Shown here one piece after another: positions 7,557 through 14,207 of a stretch of DNA of 14,309 nt. The notes under the pieces were generated by a model that saw only the letters and a program-made list of their open reading frames with translations, was not told the origin of the DNA and did not search any database. Source of the DNA: Candidatus Atribacteria bacterium (lineage in GTDB: Bacteria > Atribacterota > Atribacteria > Atribacterales > Atribacteraceae); contig PWXL01000161.1 of NCBI GenBank assembly GCA_003561145.1, forward strand, positions 1 to 14,309, given 5' to 3'. Both the position numbers and the translations under genes were made by a program. Numbering within the stretch: position 1 is the first letter of the stretch; each line of letters opens with the position of its first letter.

Positions 7557-9983
7557 GTGGCAAAATATATCTGCATTCATGGTCATTTTTACCAACCGCC
7601 CAGGGAGAATCCCTGGCTCGAGGCAGTTGAGGGAGAAGATTCGGCATATCCTTTTCACGATTGGAACGAACGCATTTCCTCTGAATGTTATGGGCCCAAC
7701 GCCTCATCCCGTATTCTCGATACAAGCGGCAGGATTATTGATATTGTCAATAATTATAGCCGCATGAGCTTTAATTTCGGTCCCACTCTCCTTTCCTGGC
7801 TTGAAAGATCTCATCCTGAGATCTACCGGGCTGTGCTGGCAGCCGACCGGTTGAGCAGAGACCGTTTCTCCGGCCATGGAGCTGCCCTGGCCCAAGTATA
7901 CAACCACCTCATTATGCCCCTTGCCTCTCAGCGTGACAAACGTACCCAGGTGCTCTGGGGGATTCGAGATTTTGTGTATCGTTTTTCACGGTTCCCTGAG
8001 GGTATGTGGTTAGCAGAAACGGCTGTTGACCTGGAATCACTTGATATCATGGCAGAGTCAGGGATACTGTTTACTCTTCTTGCTCCCCACCAGGCCCGCC
8101 GCGTGAGACGCATTGGTGAAAAAGCCTGGACTGATACGAACAATACGGCAATCGACCCCAAAAAAGCTTACCTGTGCCGTCTTCCTTCGGGCCGCACCAT
8201 GACGCTCTTTTTTTATGATGGTCCGGTTTCTAGAGAAATTAGTTTCGGAGATCTGTTGAAAAGTGGAGATACCTTTGCCAATCGCTTAAGAGGTTTATTC
8301 ACTTCCGGGAAAGACGACGAACTCGTACATGTTGCTACCGATGGTGAAACCTATGGCCATCATCGCCGGTTTGGGGATATGGCGTTGGCTTACTGTCTGA
8401 ACAAAATTGAAAAGGAAAAGATGGCCACGCTCACAGTATACGGTGAATACCTGGAGCAGCATCCGCCCACCCATGAGGTGGAAATTATAGAGAATACTTC
8501 CTGGAGCTGCTCTCATGGAGTAGAAAGATGGAGAAACGACTGCGGGTGCCATACCGGCGCACATCCCGAATGGCGGCAACACTGGCGTAAGGCATTAAGA
8601 GAAGCGCTTGATTCCTTGAGGGATCGATTGAGCGATTACTATGAAAAGGAAATATCGTCTCTTGTTGATGCACCATGGCGCGCGAGAGACGAGTATATCG
8701 ATGTTATACTCGATCGCAGCGCGGACAATGTACAATCATTTTTGAAGAAACAGTCTCAGCGCCCTCTTGAAAAAGAGGAAACGAAACAAGTCTTGAAGCT
8801 CTTGGAAATGCAAAGGCACGCCATGCTTATGTTTACAAGCTGCGGCTGGTTCTTCGATGATATCTCCGGTATCGAATCGGTCCAAATTCTTAAATTCGCC
8901 GCCCGGGCGATACAGTTGGTGGATAAGGAAACCCGCTTGAACCTGGAACAGGATTTCCTGGAGGACCTCTCCCGTGCTTCTTCCAACCTGCAGGAGATGG
9001 AAAACGGAAAACTGGTTTGGATAGAGCAAGTAGAACCCTCGGTCATTGATCTTTTGCGGGTGGGTGCACATTATGCGGTTTCTTCATTATTCAAAGAAAA
9101 TGAACAAAACCGCAAAATTTATTGTTATGACGTACAAAACATCGAGCACAGGAGAGTGGAAAAAGGAAAGGAGCGCCTGGTACTGGGGAAAGCACATCTG
9201 CGCTCAGAGATTACTCGGGAAGAAAATACGGTCTGTTATGCCGTTGTACATTTCGGCGGTCACAACCTGTCAGGAGGGATACACATTTTTCACGGCGGTG
9301 ATTCTTTTTCTTATCTGGGCTTAGATATTGAAGCCGCTTTCCAAAAAGGGGACATGGTCCAACTCATACGGACTTTCGATGAACACTTCGGGACACATAG
9401 TTATTCTCTCTGGCATCTCTTTCAGGATGAGCAGCGAGAAGTCCTCAACCGTATCCTTTTTACTACGCTTTCCGGTATAGAGGGAACATACAGGCAGATT
9501 TATGAAGAGAACTATCCACTTATGCTGGTCATGAAGAAAATGCGCGTCCCCTTTCCACGGGCTTTGGCCATTACCGCTGAATTTATTTTGAATAAGGACC
9601 TTCTGGAATCCCTGAAAGAGAATGATATCGATTGCGAGAGGCTCGCCTGGATCACCGGGGAAATACGGAAATGGTCCTTTCACCTTGACCGGGTAACATT
9701 AGGATATGAGGTATCCCGCAAGGTGGAATACCTGGTACAGCAATTAGTGCGTCAGCCGACGGATACCAGGTTGGTAGAGAATGTAGAGAAATACCTCGCA
9801 TTACTTGTATCACTTCACCTTGATCTTGATCTGTGGCGCTCCCAGAATATCTTCTTTAACGGCCGTGCCGTTTTCCATAAGATTATGGAAAGAGAACGAG
9901 AGGGAATTGCAAGCGTAGGGTCCATGTCTCAAAGATATCACCGTATTGCTGATTTTCTCCGGGTCAAACTCATATCCGCATAG
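7557..9983 (+). CDS. Glycoside hydrolase family 57 protein with DUF3536-type C-terminus
   Basis: The 808-residue protein (from GTG 7557) has an N-terminal GH57 catalytic domain and a long helical C-terminal part typical of the DUF3536 group. It starts AKYICIHGHFYQPPRENPW, containing the conserved HxxxxQP metal/substrate element (8-14). FPEGMWLAETAVD (about 146-158) holds the likely nucleophile E154, and VATDGETYGHHRRF (259-272) holds the likely acid D262. GH57 enzymes act on alpha-1,4/1,6-glucans as amylases, glucanotransferases or branching enzymes; the activity of this subgroup is not settled. In-frame starts also exist at 7497 (inside the PAC2 gene) and at ATG 7539. GTG 7557 is preferred because CGGAG lies 6 nt upstream and the protein then begins at the conserved motif. 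No signal peptide is seen, so a cytoplasmic role in glycogen or trehalose metabolism is inferred from the neighbouring genes. Confidence 0.88.
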   Translation: MAKYICIHGHFYQPPRENPWLEAVEGEDSAYPFHDWNERISSECYGPNASSRILDTSGRIIDIVNNYSRMSFNFGPTLLSWLERSHPEIYRAVLAADRLSRDRFSGHGAALAQVYNHLIMPLASQRDKRTQVLWGIRDFVYRFSRFPEGMWLAETAVDLESLDIMAESGILFTLLAPHQARRVRRIGEKAWTDTNNTAIDPKKAYLCRLPSGRTMTLFFYDGPVSREISFGDLLKSGDTFANRLRGLFTSGKDDELVHVATDGETYGHHRRFGDMALAYCLNKIEKEKMATLTVYGEYLEQHPPTHEVEIIENTSWSCSHGVERWRNDCGCHTGAHPEWRQHWRKALREALDSLRDRLSDYYEKEISSLVDAPWRARDEYIDVILDRSADNVQSFLKKQSQRPLEKEETKQVLKLLEMQRHAMLMFTSCGWFFDDISGIESVQILKFAARAIQLVDKETRLNLEQDFLEDLSRASSNLQEMENGKLVWIEQVEPSVIDLLRVGAHYAVSSLFKENEQNRKIYCYDVQNIEHRRVEKGKERLVLGKAHLRSEITREENTVCYAVVHFGGHNLSGGIHIFHGGDSFSYLGLDIEAAFQKGDMVQLIRTFDEHFGTHSYSLWHLFQDEQREVLNRILFTTLSGIEGTYRQIYEENYPLMLVMKKMRVPFPRALAITAEFILNKDLLESLKENDIDCERLAWITGEIRKWSFHLDRVTLGYEVSRKVEYLVQQLVRQPTDTRLVENVEKYLALLVSLHLDLDLWRSQNIFFNGRAVFHKIMEREREGIASVGSMSQRYHRIADFLRVKLISA

Positions 9984-10013
9984 CACATTTTTACATCCAT
10001 AGGGTTGAATCTT

Positions 10014-10074
10014 TGCGTCCGTTTGTGGTAGAAACTTTGGTACAAACTGTGTATACAGACGGATGGCGGACGCA
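10014..10074 (+). promoter_or_regulatory. Inverted-repeat structure in the gdhA leader (module 1)
   Basis: TGCGTCCG (10014-10021) and CGGACGCA (10067-10074) are perfect 8-bp complements. Inside them lie TTTGT/ACAAA (10022-10026 with 10042-10046) and CTGT/ACAG (10047-10050 with 10055-10058). The set can fold as a three-way junction. There is no T-run after it, so it is not a simple intrinsic terminator of the GH57 gene. I do not recognise a known riboswitch class. Whether it is transcribed is unknown. Confidence 0.45.
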
Positions 10075-10076
10075 GA

Positions 10077-10138
10077 AGCCCGTTATCCTTTTACCTCGAT
10101 GAAGAGGTGAGCATTCTGTCTCAATGGCGAGGCGGGTT
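10077..10138 (+). promoter_or_regulatory. Inverted-repeat structure in the gdhA leader (module 2)
   Basis: TTACCTC (10091-10097) pairs with GAGGTGA (10104-10110) around the loop GATGAA, using one G-T pair. Outside it, AGCCCG (10077-10082) can pair with CGGGTT (10133-10138) with one G-T pair. The structure ends about 33 nt before the gdhA ribosome site. It could be a regulatory RNA element, but the outer stem is short and the assignment is tentative. Confidence 0.35.
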
Positions 10139-10170
10139 ATTCCCACAGTGAGGGTACATGTTTTTACCAA

Positions 10171-10177
10171 GAGGAGG
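10171..10177 (+). promoter_or_regulatory. Ribosome binding site fixing the gdhA TTG start
   Basis: GAGGAGG stands 8 nt before TTG 10186. This strong, well-spaced site and the match of the resulting N-terminus (EELNPFAMAQKQ) to other glutamate dehydrogenases support the uncommon TTG start. Confidence 0.8.
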
Positions 10178-10185
10178 TACCGAAG

Positions 10186-11433
10186 TTGGAGGAATTAAAC
10201 CCCTTTGCCATGGCACAGAAACAATTTGATGAGTGTGCCTGTATTCTTGAAATGGATCCGTCAATTCGCGGAGTGTTACGTGTTCCCAAACGGGAGATTG
10301 TGGTGAACATCCCCGTGCGGTTGGATGACGGCACTCTCAAAGTATTCCAGGGTCTCAGAGTTCAGTACAATGACGCCAAGGGACCGACCAAGGGAGGTAT
10401 CCGTTTTCATCCCCTTGAGACGATTGATACAATTCGGGCTCTTGCTGCATGGATGACATGGAAATGTGCGGTGGTGGATATACCTCTCGGGGGTGCCAAG
10501 GGCGGTATTATATGCGACCCAAAAGCGTTGTCCCGGGGAGAGCTGGAGCGGTTGAGCCGCGGGTACATACAGGCTATATGGCCCCTCATCGGTCCGGAAA
10601 AAGACATTCCGGCTCCTGATGTGTATACCAATCCCAGGATAATGGCCTGGATGATGGATGAGTATTCCCGTCTTTCCGGGATGAACCAGTTCGGTGTTAT
10701 AACCGGGAAACCACTACAAGTTGGAGGCACGAGGGGCAGGATAGACGCGACAGCCCGTGGAGGGATGCTTGCCCTGCGTGAAGCAGCGGAAGTACTGGGA
10801 TTGGAACTGGAAAAAGCCACCGTCGCCGTGCAGGGTTTTGGAAACGCTGGCTATTATGCTGCCCGCCTGTGCAGGGATATGTTTGGTTCACGCATAGTCG
10901 CAGTGAGCGATTCACGTGGAGGAGTGTACAACAAGGAGGGGTTGCTTCCGGATGCATTGTATGAATTTAAAACAAAATCTGCTACTGTATCCGGTTTTCC
11001 TGAAAGCAGACAGGTAAGCAACGAAGAACTGCTGGAACTCGATGTGGATGTGCTTATTCCGGCAGCCCTGGAAAACGTTATCAACGAGGAGAACGCCGGA
11101 AGAATCAACGCTAGAATTGTAGCGGAATTGGCTAACGGTCCGACGACACCGGAAGCCGATGTCATTCTTCATGAAAACGGTGTGCATGTGATTCCTGATT
11201 TCCTCTGTAATGCAGGGGGGGTAACCGTTTCGTATTTTGAAATGGTGCAGAACTTTTCCATGTATTATTGGGAAGAGGAAGAAATAAACCGGCAACTGGA
11301 TAAGAAGATGACCGCCGCCTATCATTCGGTGTACAATGCTTCAAAAGAGATGGGGATTCATATGCGTCATGCAGCATATGTTGTTTCCGTGAAGAGAGTT
11401 ATAGAAGCCATGAAGTTACGAGGGTGGCTCTGA
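10186..11433 (+). CDS. gdhA: Glutamate dehydrogenase
   Basis: The 415-residue enzyme interconverts glutamate with 2-oxoglutarate plus ammonium using NAD or NADP. It shows PTKGGIRFHP (67-76) with substrate-binding K69, GGAKGGI (102-108) with catalytic K105, IPAPDVYTNPRIMAWMMDEY (141-160) with D145, and the dinucleotide-binding VQGFGNAG with GxGxxG at 217-222. Later come AELANGPTTPEAD and IPDFLCNAGGVTVSYFEMVQ. Length and sequence are close to the hexameric enzymes of Thermotoga and Pyrococcus-type organisms (about 415-420 aa), unlike the roughly 450-residue E. coli type. The cofactor cannot be decided by eye. A 202-bp structured leader precedes it, so it is probably regulated apart from the GH57 gene. 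No clear promoter was found in the leader. Confidence 0.96.
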   Translation: MEELNPFAMAQKQFDECACILEMDPSIRGVLRVPKREIVVNIPVRLDDGTLKVFQGLRVQYNDAKGPTKGGIRFHPLETIDTIRALAAWMTWKCAVVDIPLGGAKGGIICDPKALSRGELERLSRGYIQAIWPLIGPEKDIPAPDVYTNPRIMAWMMDEYSRLSGMNQFGVITGKPLQVGGTRGRIDATARGGMLALREAAEVLGLELEKATVAVQGFGNAGYYAARLCRDMFGSRIVAVSDSRGGVYNKEGLLPDALYEFKTKSATVSGFPESRQVSNEELLELDVDVLIPAALENVINEENAGRINARIVAELANGPTTPEADVILHENGVHVIPDFLCNAGGVTVSYFEMVQNFSMYYWEEEEINRQLDKKMTAAYHSVYNASKEMGIHMRHAAYVVSVKRVIEAMKLRGWL

Positions 11434-11513
11434 AGGAGGATCATGTACGGCGGAAAACAATACCCTTTCTCTTCAACCTTGTCGATGATATGTAAGATTT
11501 TGAGGTGTCAGTT

Positions 11514-11876
11514 GTGGACAAGAGTGCCATGTCACAGGAGATCAACCAGGTACTGGAAACCCTGCCTTCTGTCATACAGCAAAACTTGAAGAATGTGGAG
11601 TTTCTTATCGAAGAAGTCCCTTCACGGACCATGGTGAGAGAAGTCGGTTCACGGCATCTCCTGGGCATTTATCATGGAATACCTCTGCCCAAGCGAGGCA
11701 GGGGATATTCATTTGTCATGCCGGACCGCATAATTTTGTACAGAAAAAATATCGAGCGCACTGTACAGAACGAGGATGAGTGGAAGGAAAGGGTCCGGGA
11801 GGTTGTACTCCACGAGATAGGACATTACCTCGGACTGAACGAGGAAGAGGTACGAAAACTGATGGAAAAAGATTAG
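11514..11876 (+). CDS. Minimal zincin-like metallopeptidase family protein
   Basis: This 120-residue protein belongs to the small bacterial zincin-like group (Pfam Zincin_1, formerly DUF1025 type). The C-terminal VVLHEIGHYLGLNEEEVRKL contains HExxH (H100, E101, H104) followed by GLNEEE, which could give the third metal ligand (E110 or E111). LGIYHGIPLPKRG (about 50-62) and PDRIILYRKNIE (about 70-81) are typical of the family. The fold is about the smallest possible for a zincin; its substrate is unknown. Start choice: GTG 11514 has GAGG ending 8 nt upstream. The in-frame GTG 11505 overlaps that site, and ATG 11529 lacks a good one. The gene begins 80 bp after gdhA and ends 19 bp before the HD-domain gene, probably in one transcript. 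Confidence 0.85.
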   Translation: MDKSAMSQEINQVLETLPSVIQQNLKNVEFLIEEVPSRTMVREVGSRHLLGIYHGIPLPKRGRGYSFVMPDRIILYRKNIERTVQNEDEWKERVREVVLHEIGHYLGLNEEEVRKLMEKD

Positions 11877-11895
11877 ATAAGCGTGTGGCTGGAAA

Positions 11896-12426
11896 ATGAC
11901 TGACATAAACCCATACGATACATATTGGAAGGATATTGAAGAAGTATATCGGGAAGATCCCGCTATGATTGAACATACACGGCGCGTATATACCTATGCC
12001 TTGCGCATTGCAGAGGAACTGGCTGTGAGCGGAGAAGAAAAACATTCTGCCTTGCTGGCAGCCCTCCTTCATGACGTCGGGATAGTCGAAGCCTATAAAA
12101 AGTATGGCTCACGAGATGGTGAATACCAGCACCGCGAAGGTCCTCCCATAGCCCGGCGTATCATGGAGCGTAAAGGTGAAAAAGAAACAACCAGAGAACG
12201 GGTAGTTTTTATCGTAGGGCATCACCATGATTTTTCCCAGGTTGACGGTGTGGATTTTCGTATCCTGGTTGAAGCCGATATGCTGGTTAATCTCCCTGAA
12301 CTTTTGCCTGACTCCGGCAGATGGGCGGATTTTATTGAGGAATTTTTCCAAACCAACCCGGGCAAGAACATTGCCCGGGAAACATTTCTGAGAGGGTATG
12401 ATAGAGACGGGAATGATGTGTTATAA
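11896..12426 (+). CDS. HD-domain phosphohydrolase
   Basis: The 176-residue protein has the HD metal-dependent phosphohydrolase fold. EHTRRVYTYALRIAEEL (26-42) gives the first histidine (H27), AALLHDVGI (55-63) the HD pair H59-D60, QHREGPPIARRIM (78-90) H79, VGHHHD (107-112) further histidines, and LVEADMLVNL (124-133) the final aspartate D128. The full ligand set points to an active enzyme. Small stand-alone HD proteins cleave nucleotides or other phosphoesters; the substrate cannot be read from the sequence. ATG 11896 has only a weak ribosome site, so coupling to the metallopeptidase gene 19 bp upstream is likely. The TAA stop (12424-12426) lies within the promoter predicted for the ferredoxin gene. 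Confidence 0.87.
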   Translation: MTDINPYDTYWKDIEEVYREDPAMIEHTRRVYTYALRIAEELAVSGEEKHSALLAALLHDVGIVEAYKKYGSRDGEYQHREGPPIARRIMERKGEKETTRERVVFIVGHHHDFSQVDGVDFRILVEADMLVNLPELLPDSGRWADFIEEFFQTNPGKNIARETFLRGYDRDGNDVL

Positions 12427-12427
12427 T
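12419..12427 (+). promoter_or_regulatory. Extended -10 promoter before the ferredoxin gene
   Basis: TGTTATAAT has a perfect TATAAT (12422-12427) preceded by TGn, at the stop codon of the HD gene. The -35 position is poor. Transcription would start near 12434, about 36 nt before the ferredoxin ATG. Form and spacing match the promoter proposed before the PAC2 gene. Confidence 0.5.
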
Positions 12428-12469
12428 GCGGCTTGTGAGAAATGAATGACATTACAGGAGGAGATAGTA

Positions 12470-12652
12470 ATGGCTATTAAAGTTGACGAGGAACTCTGCA
12501 CAGGATGTGAATTGTGTGTACAGATTTGTCCGGATGTTTTCGACATGAATGACGAGGGCAAGGCAGTTGTCAAGAACCCCGCCGACGAGGATTTAGAATG
12601 TGTCGATGAAGCAGTAGACTCATGTCCCACAACGGCAATATCAAAGGACTGA
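12470..12652 (+). CDS. Single-cluster [4Fe-4S] ferredoxin
   Basis: This 60-residue, strongly acidic protein should carry one electron between redox enzymes in the cytoplasm. Cysteines C10, C13 and C16 (CTGCELC) and C52 (SCPTTA) match the [4Fe-4S] ligand pattern. C20 and C44 sit where related one-cluster ferredoxins, such as the Pyrococcus and Desulfovibrio gigas types, have a disulfide or free cysteines. A second cluster is absent: the C-terminal half lacks CxxCxxC. ATG 12470 follows AGGAGGAGAT with GGAGG ending 8 nt upstream; an in-frame TTG at 12446 lies before that site and is rejected. The gene is monocistronic by position, with its own likely promoter. No partner enzyme lies beside it. 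Confidence 0.95.
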   Translation: MAIKVDEELCTGCELCVQICPDVFDMNDEGKAVVKNPADEDLECVDEAVDSCPTTAISKD

Positions 12653-12677
12653 ATTTCCAAAAAATTTTCAGCAAGAC

Positions 12678-12706
12678 TTGTTTTGCACCGGTGATTCTCA
12701 TACAAT
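12678..12706 (+). promoter_or_regulatory. Probable promoter of tRNA-Glu
   Basis: TTGTTT (12678-12683) and TACAAT (12701-12706) are 17 bp apart, the ideal spacing. The -10 box differs from consensus at one position, while the -35 box matches only in TTG. The start would be near 12713, giving a leader of about 29 nt before the mature tRNA. Confidence 0.45.
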
Positions 12707-12741
12707 AGGCATGTTGCTTTTTTTGAGGATTAAAAAAGTGC

Positions 12742-12818
12742 GCCCCCATCGTCTAGCCTGGTAAGGACACCGCCCTTTCAAGGCGGCGGCAGCGGTTCAA
12801 ATCCGCTTGGGGTCGCCA
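12742..12818 (+). tRNA. tRNA-Glu (anticodon TTC)
   Basis: The 77-nt cloverleaf includes an encoded CCA (12816-12818). The D stem is GTC/GAC. The anticodon stem CCGCC/GGCGG surrounds the loop CTTTCAA, with anticodon TTC at 12777-12779, reading GAA and GAG. The T arm is AGCGG-TTCAAAT-CCGCT. The acceptor is GCCCCCA against TGGGGTC, with discriminator G at 12815. All pairs fit except position 2-71, which is C against U. Overall similarity to bacterial tRNA-Glu is strong. T-rich sequence follows, without a separate terminator hairpin. Confidence 0.95.
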
Positions 12819-12879
12819 TTTTTTATATATACCCTTTTTTTCCCACTTTTTCTATAACTTCGTGATGAGGTAAAGAACG

Positions 12880-14055
12880 ATGCGCAGGGTATCGATACTC
12901 ATCATCAGTAACGGCCATGGCGAAGACTTAATGGGCGCTGTTTTAGCCAACGTTTTGCACGAAATGATCCCAGCTGCGCTTATTCGTGCATTTCCCGTGG
13001 TGGGGGTGGGAAAAAATTACTGTACGTATAATATACCGATTGTAGGCATTCATAAAAAAGTGCCGTCCGAAGGTCTGACTATGCGGAGTGTAAAAACCTT
13101 GTGGCAGGATATTATGGAAGGCCTTATCATTCTCTCATTGAAGCAATTCAGGTCATTATCACTCCTTAAAAAAACAATTGATCTTGCTGTTGTTATAGGT
13201 GATAGTTATGCTTTGTTTATGGCCAACCGTTCTGTCCGAAAACCCCTTGTTTTTGTCCCTACTGCCAAGTCGGATTATATCAAGAAACACTCCCTGGTAG
13301 AAATACAACAAATGCGAAAACATTGCGTTTTAGTGTTTCCCAGGGATGTATTCACCACAGCACATTTACGTAAGGCAGGTGTTCCGGTACAATACATCGG
13401 GAACCTGATGATGGACAGCTTGGACATTACCGGGAGAGATTTCGGGGTACCTCACGGGAAAATGATCGGTATTCTTCCCGGCTCAAGAGATGAAAGCTAT
13501 ACAAACCTGGTACATTTAGCCCAGGCAGCCGAGTGTCTTCAAACAATGCTTTCAGAACCCCGTTTTCTGGTAGCAATGGCTCCCAATCTTTCACTGGAGC
13601 ATTTTGTGCACAGTCTGGAGGAAGCCGGCTGGCGGTTTTTCCCGACTCGCCCACGAGAAATAGAACACGGTGTTATTGCCAGGTTCCAGAAAGGGCCATG
13701 TGTATTATATTTCATAAAAGACAGGTTCGGGGACTTACTGTCGCAATCAACAATATGCTTGGGAATGGCGGGAACCGCAAACGAGCAGGCAGTAGGGTTG
13801 GGTAAACCGGTCATATCTTTTGCCGGTGACGGCCCCGGCTTCAATGATGTTTTTTTACGGAAACAAAAATGCTTGTTAGGAGATGCACTCGTAAGGGTGG
13901 AAAGAAAGCCTGAAAAAATGGCTGCGGCCGCGAAGCAAATTCTCCTGGATACATCACTCTATGAGAAACTTTCAATTGCCGGGCGAGAACGTATGGGTGG
14001 AAGAGGAGCAGCGCGACGGATGGCGGAATCGATTTTCCAGTTGGTGGAGAAATGA
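12880..14055 (+). CDS. Lipid-A-disaccharide synthase-related glycosyltransferase homologue
   Basis: The 391-residue protein resembles the LpxB-related family known as TIGR03492. It opens with a strand and SNGHGED (10-16), the family signature. PTAKSDYI (127-134) follows in the N-terminal half. The C-terminal half has ILPGSRDE (198-205) and GTANEQAVGLGKPVISFAG (298-316), the donor-site region of GT-B glycosyltransferases. True LpxB makes lipid A disaccharide, but this side family also occurs in organisms without lipid A, and its substrate is not known. There is no signal peptide. A hydrophobic stretch near 80-105 could touch the membrane. ATG 12880 has TGAGGT ending 8 nt upstream. The gene follows tRNA-Glu by 61 bp and no further gene is seen after it in the window. 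Confidence 0.82.
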   Translation: MRRVSILIISNGHGEDLMGAVLANVLHEMIPAALIRAFPVVGVGKNYCTYNIPIVGIHKKVPSEGLTMRSVKTLWQDIMEGLIILSLKQFRSLSLLKKTIDLAVVIGDSYALFMANRSVRKPLVFVPTAKSDYIKKHSLVEIQQMRKHCVLVFPRDVFTTAHLRKAGVPVQYIGNLMMDSLDITGRDFGVPHGKMIGILPGSRDESYTNLVHLAQAAECLQTMLSEPRFLVAMAPNLSLEHFVHSLEEAGWRFFPTRPREIEHGVIARFQKGPCVLYFIKDRFGDLLSQSTICLGMAGTANEQAVGLGKPVISFAGDGPGFNDVFLRKQKCLLGDALVRVERKPEKMAAAAKQILLDTSLYEKLSIAGRERMGGRGAARRMAESIFQLVEK

Positions 14056-14129
14056 GGACTCATGTCCGGGGATAGTAATGCTGATTTCTTAAGTCTGATT
14101 TTGGAACCGTGAAGGACATCAAAGGACAG

Positions 14130-14172
14130 CAGGGCGTGTGGGTCTCGGGGTAACGCTCTGGTATCCGCCCTG
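14130..14172 (+). repeat. Inverted repeat in the 3' non-coding region
   Basis: CAGGGCG (14130-14136) and CGCCCTG (14166-14172) are perfect complements. Inside, GGGTA and TATCC can form a second short stem with one G-T pair. It lies in the 254-bp stretch after the last gene, which holds no convincing coding sequence. Confidence 0.5.
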
Positions 14173-14182
14173 GGCCGTAAGT

Positions 14183-14203
14183 GTGAGTTTTTTTACAACT
14201 CAC
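14183..14203 (+). repeat. Hairpin after the LpxB-like gene
   Basis: GTGAGTT (14183-14189) and AACTCAC (14197-14203) form a perfect 7-bp stem with a T-rich 7-nt loop. The T-run lies in the loop and not after the stem, so this is not a standard intrinsic terminator, though it could still end or protect the transcript. Confidence 0.45.
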
Positions 14204-14207
14204 TCCT

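Noticed and set aside
10014..10138. Known riboswitch or T-box leader before gdhA
   Set aside because: I could not find the hallmark sequences of T-box, glycine, lysine, TPP, SAM, cobalamin or glutamine elements. It is kept as an unassigned structure.
10407..11325. Overlapping antisense open frames across gdhA
   Set aside because: They mirror a strongly conserved enzyme gene, and the translations look non-protein-like.
12649..12671. Intrinsic terminator after the ferredoxin gene
   Set aside because: CTGAA/TTCAG gives only a weak, bulged, AT-rich stem with no clean T-run after it.
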